A stretch of DNA of 16,121 bases, taken from the NCBI GenBank assembly GCA_026983855.1, contig JALSTE010000180.1, forward strand, positions 1 through 16,121, in the 5' to 3' direction. Below the pieces are notes generated by a model. It was given only the letters and a program-made list of their open reading frames with translations. It had not been told where the DNA came from and made no database searches. Of the stretch, positions 1 through 6,639 are shown one piece after another. Source of the DNA: Acidimicrobiia bacterium. Lineage in GTDB: Bacteria > Actinomycetota > Acidimicrobiia > Acidimicrobiales > Poriferisodalaceae. Positions within the stretch are counted from its first letter, which is position 1. Every line of letters begins with the position of its first letter. A program made the translations under genes and the position numbers.

Positions 1-122
1 TCCCCCCGACCACCGCTCCGGAATCGTCCACGACCGTCCCCCCGACCGCGGCTCCGGAATCGTCCACGACCGTCCCCCCGACCACGGCTCCGGAATCGTC
101 CACGACCGTCCCCCCGACCACT
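1..122 (+). repeat. 36-bp tandem repeat, about 3.4 copies
   Basis: The unit TCCGGAATCGTCCACGACCG followed by a C-rich 16-mer recurs with a period of exactly 36 bp. Copies differ only at one or two bases, for example GACCACCG, GACCGCGG and GACCACGG. The period is a multiple of three, so the array keeps the reading frame of the partial Thr/Pro-rich protein. The array continues beyond the left edge. Near-identity at the DNA level suggests recent expansion by slippage or recombination. Confidence 0.9.
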
Positions 123-134
123 GTGGGGGGCTGA
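3..134 (+). CDS. C-terminal end of a Thr/Pro/Ser-rich repeat protein (partial)
   Basis: The frame beginning at base 3 is open from the window edge to a TGA at 132-134 and encodes about 43 residues. It is built of 12-residue units of the form TTAPESSTTVPP, ending PPTTVGG. Translation of a 36-bp repeat in a frame that keeps T, P, S and E only, with no stop, supports coding. Such tails are typical of secreted or wall-associated linkers in actinobacteria, or of the stalk of a membrane-anchored protein. Nothing of the functional domain lies in the window, so the product cannot be named. The gene is convergent with the peptidase gene that ends at 170, with a 35-bp gap. Confidence 0.6.
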   Translation, partial: PPTTAPESSTTVPPTAAPESSTTVPPTTAPESSTTVPPTTVGG

Positions 135-169
135 GGCCGGGTCCGGGCCCCGCCCTGAGCATCGCCGCC

Positions 170-2164
170 TCAACCCAGGTTGTGGATGTCCAGACCGGCG
201 GTCGACCCGATCGGCCCCGCGGGTGGGATCCCGAAGATGCGGCAGAAGAACAGGTACTCGACCTCGAGGGCCCGGGCGATGTTGGGGGCCTGACGGAACC
301 CGTGCTGCTCGCCTTCGAATGTGATGTAGATGTAGGGCACACCTCTCGAATCGAGGGCCGCGACCATGGCCTCGGACTGCGATGGCGGCACCACCCGGTC
401 CTCGAGCCCCTGGAGCACCGCCATCGGGGTGTTGAGCAACTCGGTGTGGTTCACCGGCGATCTCTCCCGGTATAGATCGCGGCGCTCGGGATAGGGCCCG
501 ATCAGGGAGTCGAGGTACCGGGCCTCGAACTTGTGGGTGTCGGTGGCGAGGGTCTCGAGGTCCCCCACGCCGTACCGACTGGCTCCCACTGTGAAGTCGT
601 CATTGAACGTGAGGGCCGACAGGGTCGTGAAACCCCCGGCCGAGCCCCCTTTTATGGCCAGGGCGTTCGGGTCGACCAGGCCTTCGTCCACCAGGTGCCG
701 GGCCAGGTTCACGCAGTCCAACCGGTCGACGATCCCCCAGTTGTGGTTGAGCAGTTCCCGGTAGGCCCGCCCGTAGCCCGTGCTGCCCCCATAGTTCACG
801 TCGGCGACCATGAAACCGCGGGTCGTCCAGAACTGAACGGCGGGGTTGTAGCCGGGCCGGGCGGCGGCGGTGGGTCCGCCGTGGCTGAGGACCAGCAGCG
901 GAGGGGGGCCGCCCGCCGGGTGGGGGCGCGGTCGGTACAACAGGGCGTGGGCGGTGCGACCGTCGCTGGGAAAGTCGATGTGCTCGGCGACGGAGACCAT
1001 CCCGGGATCGAGGGGATCGGTGTCGGCGGGACGGATGATTCTCTCGGCCCCCGATTCGGAGATGGCGACGACCTCGGTGGGGCGGGTTGGAGACGCCGCG
1101 GTGGTGAGGACCGATCCCTCCCCGTCCAGGGCCAGACGACCGAACTCGATCCGGGGGGTGGGGAAGGGGGTCAGCTTCCCGCCCCGGAGCCGTCCTATGC
1201 GGCCGAAGCCCTCCTGGTGCCACGACAGCACCAGTGAACCGTCATCGTCCACGCACATGGTGCCCAGACCGAAGACCCACATCGGTTCGCCGAAATCCAT
1301 CTCGGCCTCAATGAGGGGCCGGGGTGCCTGCTGACCGGAGAGATCCACGACGGACGGCAGCCACCATCCGGTGCGATCGGTGATGGCCAGTAACTCACCG
1401 GTCGGTGACCACACCGGCTGCTGCACGGCCTCACCCGGTCCACCCGCCACGACCCGGTCGTCGGCCAGGGCGCGCCCCGGTCGCCAGAGGCCCAGGTGGA
1501 GCTCGGTGGAGTCCCACGGCATGTCCGGCTGGTCCCAGGCTATGTAGGCCACCCGCGTCCCGTCGGGGGAGGGTCGGCCCATGGCGTAGAAGTCGTGGCC
1601 CTCGGCCAGCACCGTCACCACGCCGGTCACGGTGTCGACCGCGACCAGGTCGTTCACCGGGTCGGTGTCGGGGTGGTGGTTCTCGCGGACCGCGATCACG
1701 TGGATACCGTCGGGATGCCAGGTCAGGTCGGCGTACCTCACCGCGCCCGGCACCGGGCCGGGATCGGTGACCCGGGTGGCCCGCCGACCGGTACCTTCCC
1801 CGGGGGCGGTGGTCAGGTCGACCAGGTGGACGGCCTGGTCGGCCAGGTCCACATAGGCGAGACGGTTCGCCCGGATGTCCCACGCCCCTCCGCCGTACTC
1901 GTGCACCAGGGTGCGGACGTTCACCCCCGGGGGGCTGACATCGAGGGGTGCTCCGTCGTCGTCGACCCCGACGACCACCCCGCGACCCCCCTCGGTGGGT
2001 CGGCGTTCCCACCAGTAGACGTGGGATCCGTCCCGGTGGACCTCAGCCAGGGAGGTTCCGGCCACGGCCACGTCCATCGGCGTGAGCGCCGCCGCCGGGG
2101 AGGGCTCGGGTTCGCGACCGGGCGTCGGGCGCCGGGGATCGTCGTATGTCTCGGAATGGGACAC
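170..2164 (-). CDS. S9 family peptidase (prolyl oligopeptidase / acylaminoacyl-peptidase type)
   Basis: Predicted serine peptidase of 664 residues that cleaves short peptides or N-acylated peptides, probably in the cytoplasm since no signal peptide is seen. The N-terminal two thirds reads as a beta-propeller with WD/PD-type blades (for example WSPTGELLAITDR). The C-terminal third is an alpha/beta hydrolase with an oxyanion-side LSHGGPTA motif, nucleophile S508 in GGSAGG, D589 in GLEDRVVPP and H621 in GEQHGF. The frame is open up to 2407. I chose the GTG at 2164 because GGAGAG lies 7 nt upstream and the family usually begins about 25-35 residues before the segment here reading MDVAVAGTSLAEV. 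The 81 extra upstream codons are Pro-rich and without family character. The gene stands alone on its strand. The family call is firm; substrate and start are less certain. Confidence 0.88.
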   Translation of the reverse strand: MSHSETYDDPRRPTPGREPEPSPAAALTPMDVAVAGTSLAEVHRDGSHVYWWERRPTEGGRGVVVGVDDDGAPLDVSPPGVNVRTLVHEYGGGAWDIRANRLAYVDLADQAVHLVDLTTAPGEGTGRRATRVTDPGPVPGAVRYADLTWHPDGIHVIAVRENHHPDTDPVNDLVAVDTVTGVVTVLAEGHDFYAMGRPSPDGTRVAYIAWDQPDMPWDSTELHLGLWRPGRALADDRVVAGGPGEAVQQPVWSPTGELLAITDRTGWWLPSVVDLSGQQAPRPLIEAEMDFGEPMWVFGLGTMCVDDDGSLVLSWHQEGFGRIGRLRGGKLTPFPTPRIEFGRLALDGEGSVLTTAASPTRPTEVVAISESGAERIIRPADTDPLDPGMVSVAEHIDFPSDGRTAHALLYRPRPHPAGGPPPLLVLSHGGPTAAARPGYNPAVQFWTTRGFMVADVNYGGSTGYGRAYRELLNHNWGIVDRLDCVNLARHLVDEGLVDPNALAIKGGSAGGFTTLSALTFNDDFTVGASRYGVGDLETLATDTHKFEARYLDSLIGPYPERRDLYRERSPVNHTELLNTPMAVLQGLEDRVVPPSQSEAMVAALDSRGVPYIYITFEGEQHGFRQAPNIARALEVEYLFFCRIFGIPPAGPIGSTAGLDIHNLG

Positions 2165-2277
2165 GTCCGAACTCTCCAGGGTGGTGGATGGGGGGCGGCC
2201 CGGAACGGGCCACATCGGAGCCCTCCGGATTCTCGGAGCGGCGGGTGGTGCCTCACCGAATTGAAGGGCGAGCTCCG

Positions 2278-2283
2278 ATGGTA
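2278..2283 (-). promoter_or_regulatory. possible -10 element of the S9 peptidase gene
   Basis: On the minus strand TACCAT lies about 110 nt upstream of the preferred GTG start at 2164. The same hexamer sits at the expected -10 site ahead of the glyA riboswitch. No convincing -35 accompanies it, so this is only a candidate. Confidence 0.2.
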
Positions 2284-2428
2284 GGCCCGGTTCGGGGAGT
2301 GGGGAGGGGAGTGGCGATGAGCCGACGGGTGTTGGGCGAGTTCGGTGGTCGCGGCCCCTGGGACCACCAGTCGTAGGGGCCCCGAATGGGGAAGTGACGA
2401 TTTTCACTCCGGAAAGTAGCGACCTGGG

Positions 2429-2457
2429 TTGACATCGGAGGACCTGGTGAATATCTT
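2429..2457 (+). promoter_or_regulatory. near-consensus housekeeping sigma promoter
   Basis: TTGACA (2429-2434), a 17-bp spacer and TATCTT (2452-2457) form a textbook sigma70/SigA promoter, the best match to consensus in the window. Transcription would begin near 2464 on the plus strand. No credible ORF follows before the intrinsic terminator at 2601-2649, so the expected product is an untranslated RNA of about 185 nt, or an attenuated leader for the TRAP operon. Confidence 0.6.
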
Positions 2458-2544
2458 GCCTACATCAACCGGGAAGCCCGGTGGCTCTCGAGCCTCCGGA
2501 ACGAACGGGCTGCCAATCGGTTTCCCAGGCGGGCGATCGGGCGG

Positions 2545-2555
2545 TATGCTATAGT
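2545..2555 (+). promoter_or_regulatory. second -10 region in front of the small RNA
   Basis: TATGCTATAGT contains two overlapping -10-like hexamers, TATGCT (2545-2550) and TATAGT (2550-2555, five of six consensus bases). TTTCCC at 2521-2526 lies 18 bp before TATGCT as a weak -35. A start near 2561 would place the 5' end four bases before the first hairpin of the small RNA, giving a transcript of about 89 nt. Confidence 0.45.
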
Positions 2556-2560
2556 CCAAG

Positions 2561-2649
2561 ATGTGCGCTCCGGATTCCCACCGGTCCGTGAGCGCTCGTA
2601 GGTGGACGAAGGGAGGGCCCACCGACTCCCTTCGTCCACCGTCTTTTTT
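2561..2649 (+). ncRNA. candidate small RNA with two C-rich-loop hairpins (6C-RNA-like)
   Basis: Hairpin 1 pairs GCGCTC+CGGA (2565-2574) with TCCG+GAGCGC (2585-2595, one bulged T), leaving the loop TTCCCACCGG. Hairpin 2 is a perfect 15-bp stem (2601-2615 with 2626-2640), loop GGCCCACCGA, followed by GTC and six T: an intrinsic terminator. Both loops carry the identical heptamer CCCACCG. Two stem-loops exposing C-rich loops, the second acting as terminator, at about 90 nt, is the architecture described for the actinobacterial 6C RNA (about 93 nt in Mycobacterium tuberculosis, B11). Here the loops hold CCCACC rather than six uninterrupted C, so this is a divergent member or an analogue. That it is an RNA gene follows from promoter, hairpins and terminator; the family assignment is inference. 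Confidence 0.6.
2601..2649 (+). terminator. intrinsic terminator of the small RNA
   Basis: A perfect 15-bp inverted repeat (arms 2601-2615 and 2626-2640, 10-nt loop) is followed by GTC and six T (2644-2649). It is the strongest rho-independent terminator in the window. It lies between the promoter at 2429 and the TRAP genes, so read-through from that promoter should be limited unless the stem is remodelled. Confidence 0.9.
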
Positions 2650-2701
2650 GCCCCCGGTTGCCCCACCGGGTCGGGATGGGAACCCCCTCCCGTCGGCTAG
2701 G

Positions 2702-2719
2702 GTGTGATCTTCGTCACAC
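2702..2719. promoter_or_regulatory. CRP/GlxR-type operator
   Basis: GTGTGA-TCTTCG-TCACAC is a perfect 18-bp palindrome containing TGTGA-N6-TCACA, the consensus site of CRP-family regulators (E. coli CRP; GlxR and Rv3676 in actinobacteria). Its centre, 2710.5, is about 40 bp before the start point implied by the TACTGT at 2738-2743. That is the class II activator position, overlapping the -35. This is the expected arrangement for cAMP-responsive control of an uptake operon. The site is seen directly; the regulator is inferred. Confidence 0.75.
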
Positions 2720-2737
2720 GATGGTGGTTCCCTCTGC

Positions 2738-2743
2738 TACTGT
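2738..2743 (+). promoter_or_regulatory. -10 element of the TRAP operon promoter
   Basis: TACTGT fits the relaxed actinobacterial -10 (TAnnnT). The base range 17 bp upstream falls inside the right arm of the CRP-type palindrome and has no good -35, as expected for an activator-dependent promoter. Start of transcription would be near 2750, about 30 nt before the GTG at 2781. Confidence 0.4.
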
Positions 2744-2780
2744 CCCGGCCCTGACCGCGTTCGGAACCGGAGGGAGTCGA

Positions 2781-2918
2781 GTGGTCCGCGAACCAAACCG
2801 ACACCTGGGGACCCGGGGTGACGTGAACCGGGACTGTCGCCGACGAGGGCCAACCGGTGATGTCGGGAGCCCCGGTCCGGAACCGGCATCCCCTTCGGTG
2901 GGGAACACGCGTGGCTGA
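2781..2918 (+). CDS. possible 45-codon leader ORF overlapping dctQ
   Basis: GGAGGGAG (2769-2776) lies at ideal distance from the GTG at 2781 (7 nt from GGAGG), the best Shine-Dalgarno site ahead of the operon. The frame runs 45 codons to TGA at 2916-2918 and is +1 or -1 to dctQ. It ends inside the first codons of dctQ if that gene starts at 2911. The peptide is Arg/Gly/Pro-rich, hydrophilic, with no recognisable domain. It may serve translational coupling rather than encode a functional product. Alternatively it is spurious and the site simply marks the mRNA leader. Confidence 0.35.
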   Translation: MVREPNRHLGTRGDVNRDCRRRGPTGDVGSPGPEPASPSVGNTRG

Positions 2919-3729
2919 GGTGGTCACGACGAACGGATCGGTACCCGACGAGGTCCGGACCGGTTGGAGGCGTATCCACCCCCTGGGCTGGGTGCTGATC
3001 GCCTGGGCCCTGGGCGGGGTCGTGGGCCGGCTCATGGGCACCAGCTATCTGATCGGCCGGATGAGATGGTGGATGTGGGTGGCGAACATCGTCGGGATCG
3101 CGCTCTGTGTTCACTACACGTGGCTGCACCGGCTGCGTGTGGCCATCGAGGCCGTGAGCCGGGTGTCGCGACAGATCGCCTGGCGGCTGAGCTGGGTGGT
3201 CTTCCTCATCTCCCTGTTCAACGTGGTCACCCGCTACGGCAACGACTACGTGTCCCAGGACATCCTCATCGGCGAGGCCAGCAGCCTGGCCTGGATGGTG
3301 TTCGGCCTGATTTTCCTGCTGGGTGTGAACTACGGGGTCATGGTCGGTGTGAATCCCCGGGTGGATTTCTGGTGGACCCACTTCGACGAGAAGCGGAAGG
3401 CCTGGCTGGACTTCGTCCTGCACACCACCCTGCTCTTCCCGTTCACGATCATGAGCATCCGGATCCTCTGGGGGTACGCCGGGATCTCGCTGGGACGCAA
3501 GCGGAGCGGGGTCTGGCCCAGCGGATGGAAGGTGTGGGAGACGTGGGAAAAGTCCAGCGACGCCGGGGGGCTACCGGTTGGTCCGATCAAGGCCATGATC
3601 CTGGTGGGATTCGTCCTGTGGGCCAGCCAGGTCGTGGCCCAGGTGATCAAGGAGGGATTCATCCTGATCGACGAGCGTGAGCTGGCGGGACTCGACGAGG
3701 TCCCCGAGATCGAACTCAGGGTCGAGTAG
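2911..3729 (+). CDS. dctQ: TRAP transporter small permease subunit (DctQ family)
   Basis: Membrane subunit of a tripartite ATP-independent periplasmic-type transporter, which couples Na+ or H+ entry to uptake of an organic acid delivered by the binding protein. The 272 residues contain about six hydrophobic segments (GWVLIAWALGGVVGRLMG; WWMWVANIVGIALCV; WRLSWVVFLISLFNVV; LAWMVFGLIFLLGVNYGVMV; LLFPFTIMSIRILWG; KAMILVGFVLWASQVVAQV). DctQ proteins usually have four, so the first two look like an N-terminal addition. The core VVTRYGNDY...EASSLAWMVFGLIF...NPRVDFW follows the family pattern. I chose the GTG at 2911, 7 nt after GGTGGGG; the GTG/ATG pair at 2857/2860 is an alternative adding 17-18 residues. 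It is first in an operon with dctM, 5 nt downstream, and dctP. Assignment rests heavily on that context. Confidence 0.8.
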   Translation: MAEVVTTNGSVPDEVRTGWRRIHPLGWVLIAWALGGVVGRLMGTSYLIGRMRWWMWVANIVGIALCVHYTWLHRLRVAIEAVSRVSRQIAWRLSWVVFLISLFNVVTRYGNDYVSQDILIGEASSLAWMVFGLIFLLGVNYGVMVGVNPRVDFWWTHFDEKRKAWLDFVLHTTLLFPFTIMSIRILWGYAGISLGRKRSGVWPSGWKVWETWEKSSDAGGLPVGPIKAMILVGFVLWASQVVAQVIKEGFILIDERELAGLDEVPEIELRVE

Positions 3730-3734
3730 CCACC

Positions 3735-5279
3735 GTGGACCTCGGAGTCTTCCTCTCACTGGTCATGTTCGCGGTGTTCATGGTGCTGATCCTGGTGGGC
3801 TATAACGTGGCCTACTCCTTCGCCGGGACCGCCCTGATCTTCGCCTTCATCGGTGATCTCACCAACACCTTCGATCCCAGGACCCTCAACGTGCTCCCGG
3901 GCAAGTGGTTCGGGGCCATCGGCAACCCCACCCTGCTGGCCGTACCCCTGTTCGTGCTCATGGGGGCGATCCTCGAGCGATCCGGTCTGGCCGAACGGCT
4001 GCTGAGCGCCTTTGGCATGCTCATGGGTCCCCTGCGGGGTGGGGTGGCCTCGGCGGTGGTGATCGTGGGCACCCTGCTGGCCGCGGCCACCGGGGTCGTG
4101 GCGGCCACGGTGATCGTCATGGGGCTGCTGTCGCTGCCGGCCATGATCAAGCTGGGGTACGACCACAAGCTGGCCACCGGGGTCATCGTGGCGTCGGGCA
4201 CCCTGGCCCAGTTGATTCCCCCCAGCCTGGTTCTCATCCTGCTGGCCCAACAGCTCGGGGTGGGAATACTGGGTCTGTTCGCCGGGGCCCTGATCCCCGG
4301 TCTCCTGCTCTCGGGGCTGTACGTCGCCTACACCCTCATCCTCTCGTACCTCAAGCCCGAGGTGGGCCCGGCCATGCCCAAGGAGGACCGCACCCTCGAG
4401 GGCAACCCGGGCCTGGTCCCGTCCCTGGAGATCGGCTTCGTGCTGGGGATCCTGATCTTCCTGGTCACCCTGCTCATCGGGCCGGTGGTGGCGATCAAGG
4501 CCGGGCTGATCACCTTCGCCGTCAGCTCGGTGATCCTCTACTTCGGAAAGATGCTCACGGCCGAGGTGCTGATCTCCATCGTGCCCATCCTGGCCCTGAT
4601 CATCGGGGTCCTGGTCTCGATATTCCAGGGCGTGGCCACCCCGTCGGAGGCGGGGGCGGTCGGGGTGCTCGGGGCCCTCCTGCTAACCACCGTCAACTGG
4701 TTGTTCAACAAGATCCTCATCCGGGCCGGTTCCACCCACGTCGACAACGCCTGGCGGCTGACCCCCCAGGCCATCCGGGAGGCGGGGGAGTCCACGGCCA
4801 ACGTGACCATCCTGGTCATGACCCTGCTGTTCTCCTCCACGTTCTTCAGCACCATGTTCCTGCAGCTCGGCGGTTCGGACCAGATGGCCGACTGGTTGAC
4901 CGCCATCGGCGGGGGCAAGCTGGGTTTCGTCCTGGTGGCCATGATCGCCGTGTTCCTCCTGGGGATAAACCTGGAGTTCCTCGAGATCACGTTCATCGTC
5001 GTGCCCATCTTCGTCCCCGCCATGCAGGCCCTGGGCTTCAGCACCGTGGACACGGTCTGGTTCGCGGTCCTCATGGCCGTGAACCTGAACATGGCCTTCA
5101 TCTCCCCCCCGGTGGGGTTCTCCCTGTTCTACCTCCAGGGGGTGGCCCCCGATGAGGTCAAGACCGCCGACATCCACAAGGGCGCCATCCCGTTCATGGT
5201 CCTCCAGGGGGTGGCCCTGGTCATCCTGGGCCTGTTCCCCGCCATCACCGAGTTCTCCTTCAACTTCTTCGTTCCCTGA
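3735..5279 (+). CDS. dctM: TRAP transporter large permease subunit (DctM family)
   Basis: Transport-channel subunit of the TRAP importer, 514 residues and almost entirely hydrophobic with about a dozen membrane segments. Family signatures are visible: VPLFVLMGAILERSGLAERL near residue 70, GVVAATVIVMGLLSLPAMIKLGY, LIPPSLVLILLA, GVATPSEAGAVGVLGALLL near residue 300, and the C-terminal FISPPVGFSLFYLQGVAP. It is longer than the usual 425-440 residues, mainly through extra loop and helix around residues 205-290, as in the large DctM relatives that partner TakP/FcbT1-type binding proteins. The GTG start lies 5 nt after the dctQ stop without a clear ribosome-binding site, suggesting translational coupling. 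The stop TGA overlaps a GAGGAGG. Confidence 0.92.
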   Translation: MDLGVFLSLVMFAVFMVLILVGYNVAYSFAGTALIFAFIGDLTNTFDPRTLNVLPGKWFGAIGNPTLLAVPLFVLMGAILERSGLAERLLSAFGMLMGPLRGGVASAVVIVGTLLAAATGVVAATVIVMGLLSLPAMIKLGYDHKLATGVIVASGTLAQLIPPSLVLILLAQQLGVGILGLFAGALIPGLLLSGLYVAYTLILSYLKPEVGPAMPKEDRTLEGNPGLVPSLEIGFVLGILIFLVTLLIGPVVAIKAGLITFAVSSVILYFGKMLTAEVLISIVPILALIIGVLVSIFQGVATPSEAGAVGVLGALLLTTVNWLFNKILIRAGSTHVDNAWRLTPQAIREAGESTANVTILVMTLLFSSTFFSTMFLQLGGSDQMADWLTAIGGGKLGFVLVAMIAVFLLGINLEFLEITFIVVPIFVPAMQALGFSTVDTVWFAVLMAVNLNMAFISPPVGFSLFYLQGVAPDEVKTADIHKGAIPFMVLQGVALVILGLFPAITEFSFNFFVP

Positions 5280-5374
5280 GGAGGTGTGACGCCGACGACG
5301 AGTTCACCAGTAGCAGCCACGGCGGCGCCCGGCCGTCATCGAGACAGACAAACCGGATCCAGCAAGGGGTCGAA

Positions 5375-6637
5375 ATGACAGATGTATCAGTAGGTCGAGA
5401 GGAGAACCCGGACGCCGGTGTGGACCGGCGTTCCTTCCTCAAGAAGGCGGGTTTCGGGGTGGCCGGCTTCGCTGCCACCAGCGCCATCCTGGCCGCCTGC
5501 AGCAGTGGCGACGACGGGGGCGGAGGAGGTGACGGCGCCCAGGGGGCGTCAACGACCGCGGCCGGGTCGTCCGGAGGCGGTGGTGACACCGGCTCGTCCA
5601 CGGACTCCGGTGGCACGGTCGTCCTGGATCAGGATCTGCCCGAACTCGAGTGGGAGATGGGCACCAGTTGGCCCACGGCCCTGGTGACCATCTTCGGTGG
5701 GGCCCAGGAGTTCGCCGACATGGTCGGTCGGCTCACCGGGGGCAAGTTCAAGATCAACGTCCGTCCCGCCGGGGAGATCGTCGGTGGGCTGGAGGTACTG
5801 CCCACCGTCCGTGACGGGGGGATGGAGATGGGTCACACGGCGTCGTACTACTACGTGGGTCTGAGCCCGGTGCAGCAGTTCGGCACGGCCGTGCCGTTCG
5901 GCCTCACCCAGAGACAGCAGAACGCCTGGCTCTACCAGGCCGGTGGGCTCGAGCTTCTGAACGAGTTCAACGCCGAGGAGCACGGCATCATCGCCTTCCC
6001 CGCCGGTTCCACCGGCTGCCAGATGGGGGGCTGGTTCAGCAAGGAGATCAACACCGTCGCCGACCTACAGGGTCTCAAGATGAGAATCCCGGGCCTGGCC
6101 GGTCAGGTGCTGAACAACCTGGGTGGAGAACAGGTCACCATCGCCGGGGGTGAGATCCTCACCTCCATCGAGACCGGGGCCATCGACGCCGCGGAGTTCG
6201 TGGGACCCACCGATGACCTGATCCTGGGTCTCGACCAACTCGGATCGAAGCTGTTCTACTACTACCCGGGCTGGTGGGAGCCGGGAACGGCGGTGGAGGT
6301 CGAGGTGGCCCTCGACAAGTGGAATGACCTGCCGGCCCAGTACCAGGCGGCGATAGAGATCGCGGCGCGATCGGCCAACACCAACATGATGGCCAAGTAC
6401 GACACCCTGAACCCCGTCGACCTGCAGAAGGTGAAGCAGTTCGCCGAGCTGAGGGAGTTCTCCCCCGAGCTGATGGCGGCGTTCAAGGAGGAGACGGAGA
6501 AGGTCCTCGACGACATCGCCGCCGGCGATCCGAAGTTCGCCTCGATCCTGGGTCCCTGGCGGGAGTTCCGTGACTCCATCGCCGAGTGGCACGGTCTGGC
6601 GGAGAGGTCCTACCTGAACCAGCAGACCCAGATCTGA
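5375..6637 (+). CDS. dctP: TRAP transporter substrate-binding lipoprotein (DctP, TakP/FcbT1-like)
   Basis: Extracytoplasmic solute receptor of 420 residues. The N-terminus is a Tat signal with lipobox: DRRSFLKKAG (R18-R19), a hydrophobic stretch, then LAAC with C42 as the lipidation site. A low-complexity Gly/Ser/Asp/Thr tether to about residue 80 follows. The receptor domain has the family pattern GGLEVLPTVRDGGMEMGH, DLQGLKMRIPGLAGQVL with R237 as the expected carboxylate-binding arginine, AIDAAEFVGPTDD and FYYYPGWWEPG. The last two are characteristic of the TakP / mannitol-chloroaromatic branch, so an alpha-keto acid or related carboxylate is the likely ligand; this is inference from family. 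The ATG has AAGGGG 5 nt upstream. It lies 95 nt after dctM and is followed by a terminator, so the order is Q-M-P rather than the common P-Q-M. Confidence 0.93.
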   Translation: MTDVSVGREENPDAGVDRRSFLKKAGFGVAGFAATSAILAACSSGDDGGGGGDGAQGASTTAAGSSGGGGDTGSSTDSGGTVVLDQDLPELEWEMGTSWPTALVTIFGGAQEFADMVGRLTGGKFKINVRPAGEIVGGLEVLPTVRDGGMEMGHTASYYYVGLSPVQQFGTAVPFGLTQRQQNAWLYQAGGLELLNEFNAEEHGIIAFPAGSTGCQMGGWFSKEINTVADLQGLKMRIPGLAGQVLNNLGGEQVTIAGGEILTSIETGAIDAAEFVGPTDDLILGLDQLGSKLFYYYPGWWEPGTAVEVEVALDKWNDLPAQYQAAIEIAARSANTNMMAKYDTLNPVDLQKVKQFAELREFSPELMAAFKEETEKVLDDIAAGDPKFASILGPWREFRDSIAEWHGLAERSYLNQQTQI

Positions 6638-6639
6638 TT

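Noticed and set aside
1..122. CRISPR-like array of 36-bp repeats
   Set aside because: The units are contiguous with no spacers, and the period keeps an open reading frame, so this is a coding tandem repeat.
2464..2560. Cobalamin riboswitch, from GGGAAGCCCGGTGG near 2470
   Set aside because: The B12-box, the CCGCNACTGT block and the rest of the consensus are absent, and the downstream genes do not fit.
2737..3423. Minus-strand open frame of 228 codons opposite dctQ
   Set aside because: Its composition (His/Pro/Asp/Gln-rich) is that of an antisense shadow, and dctQ has membrane segments and operon context.
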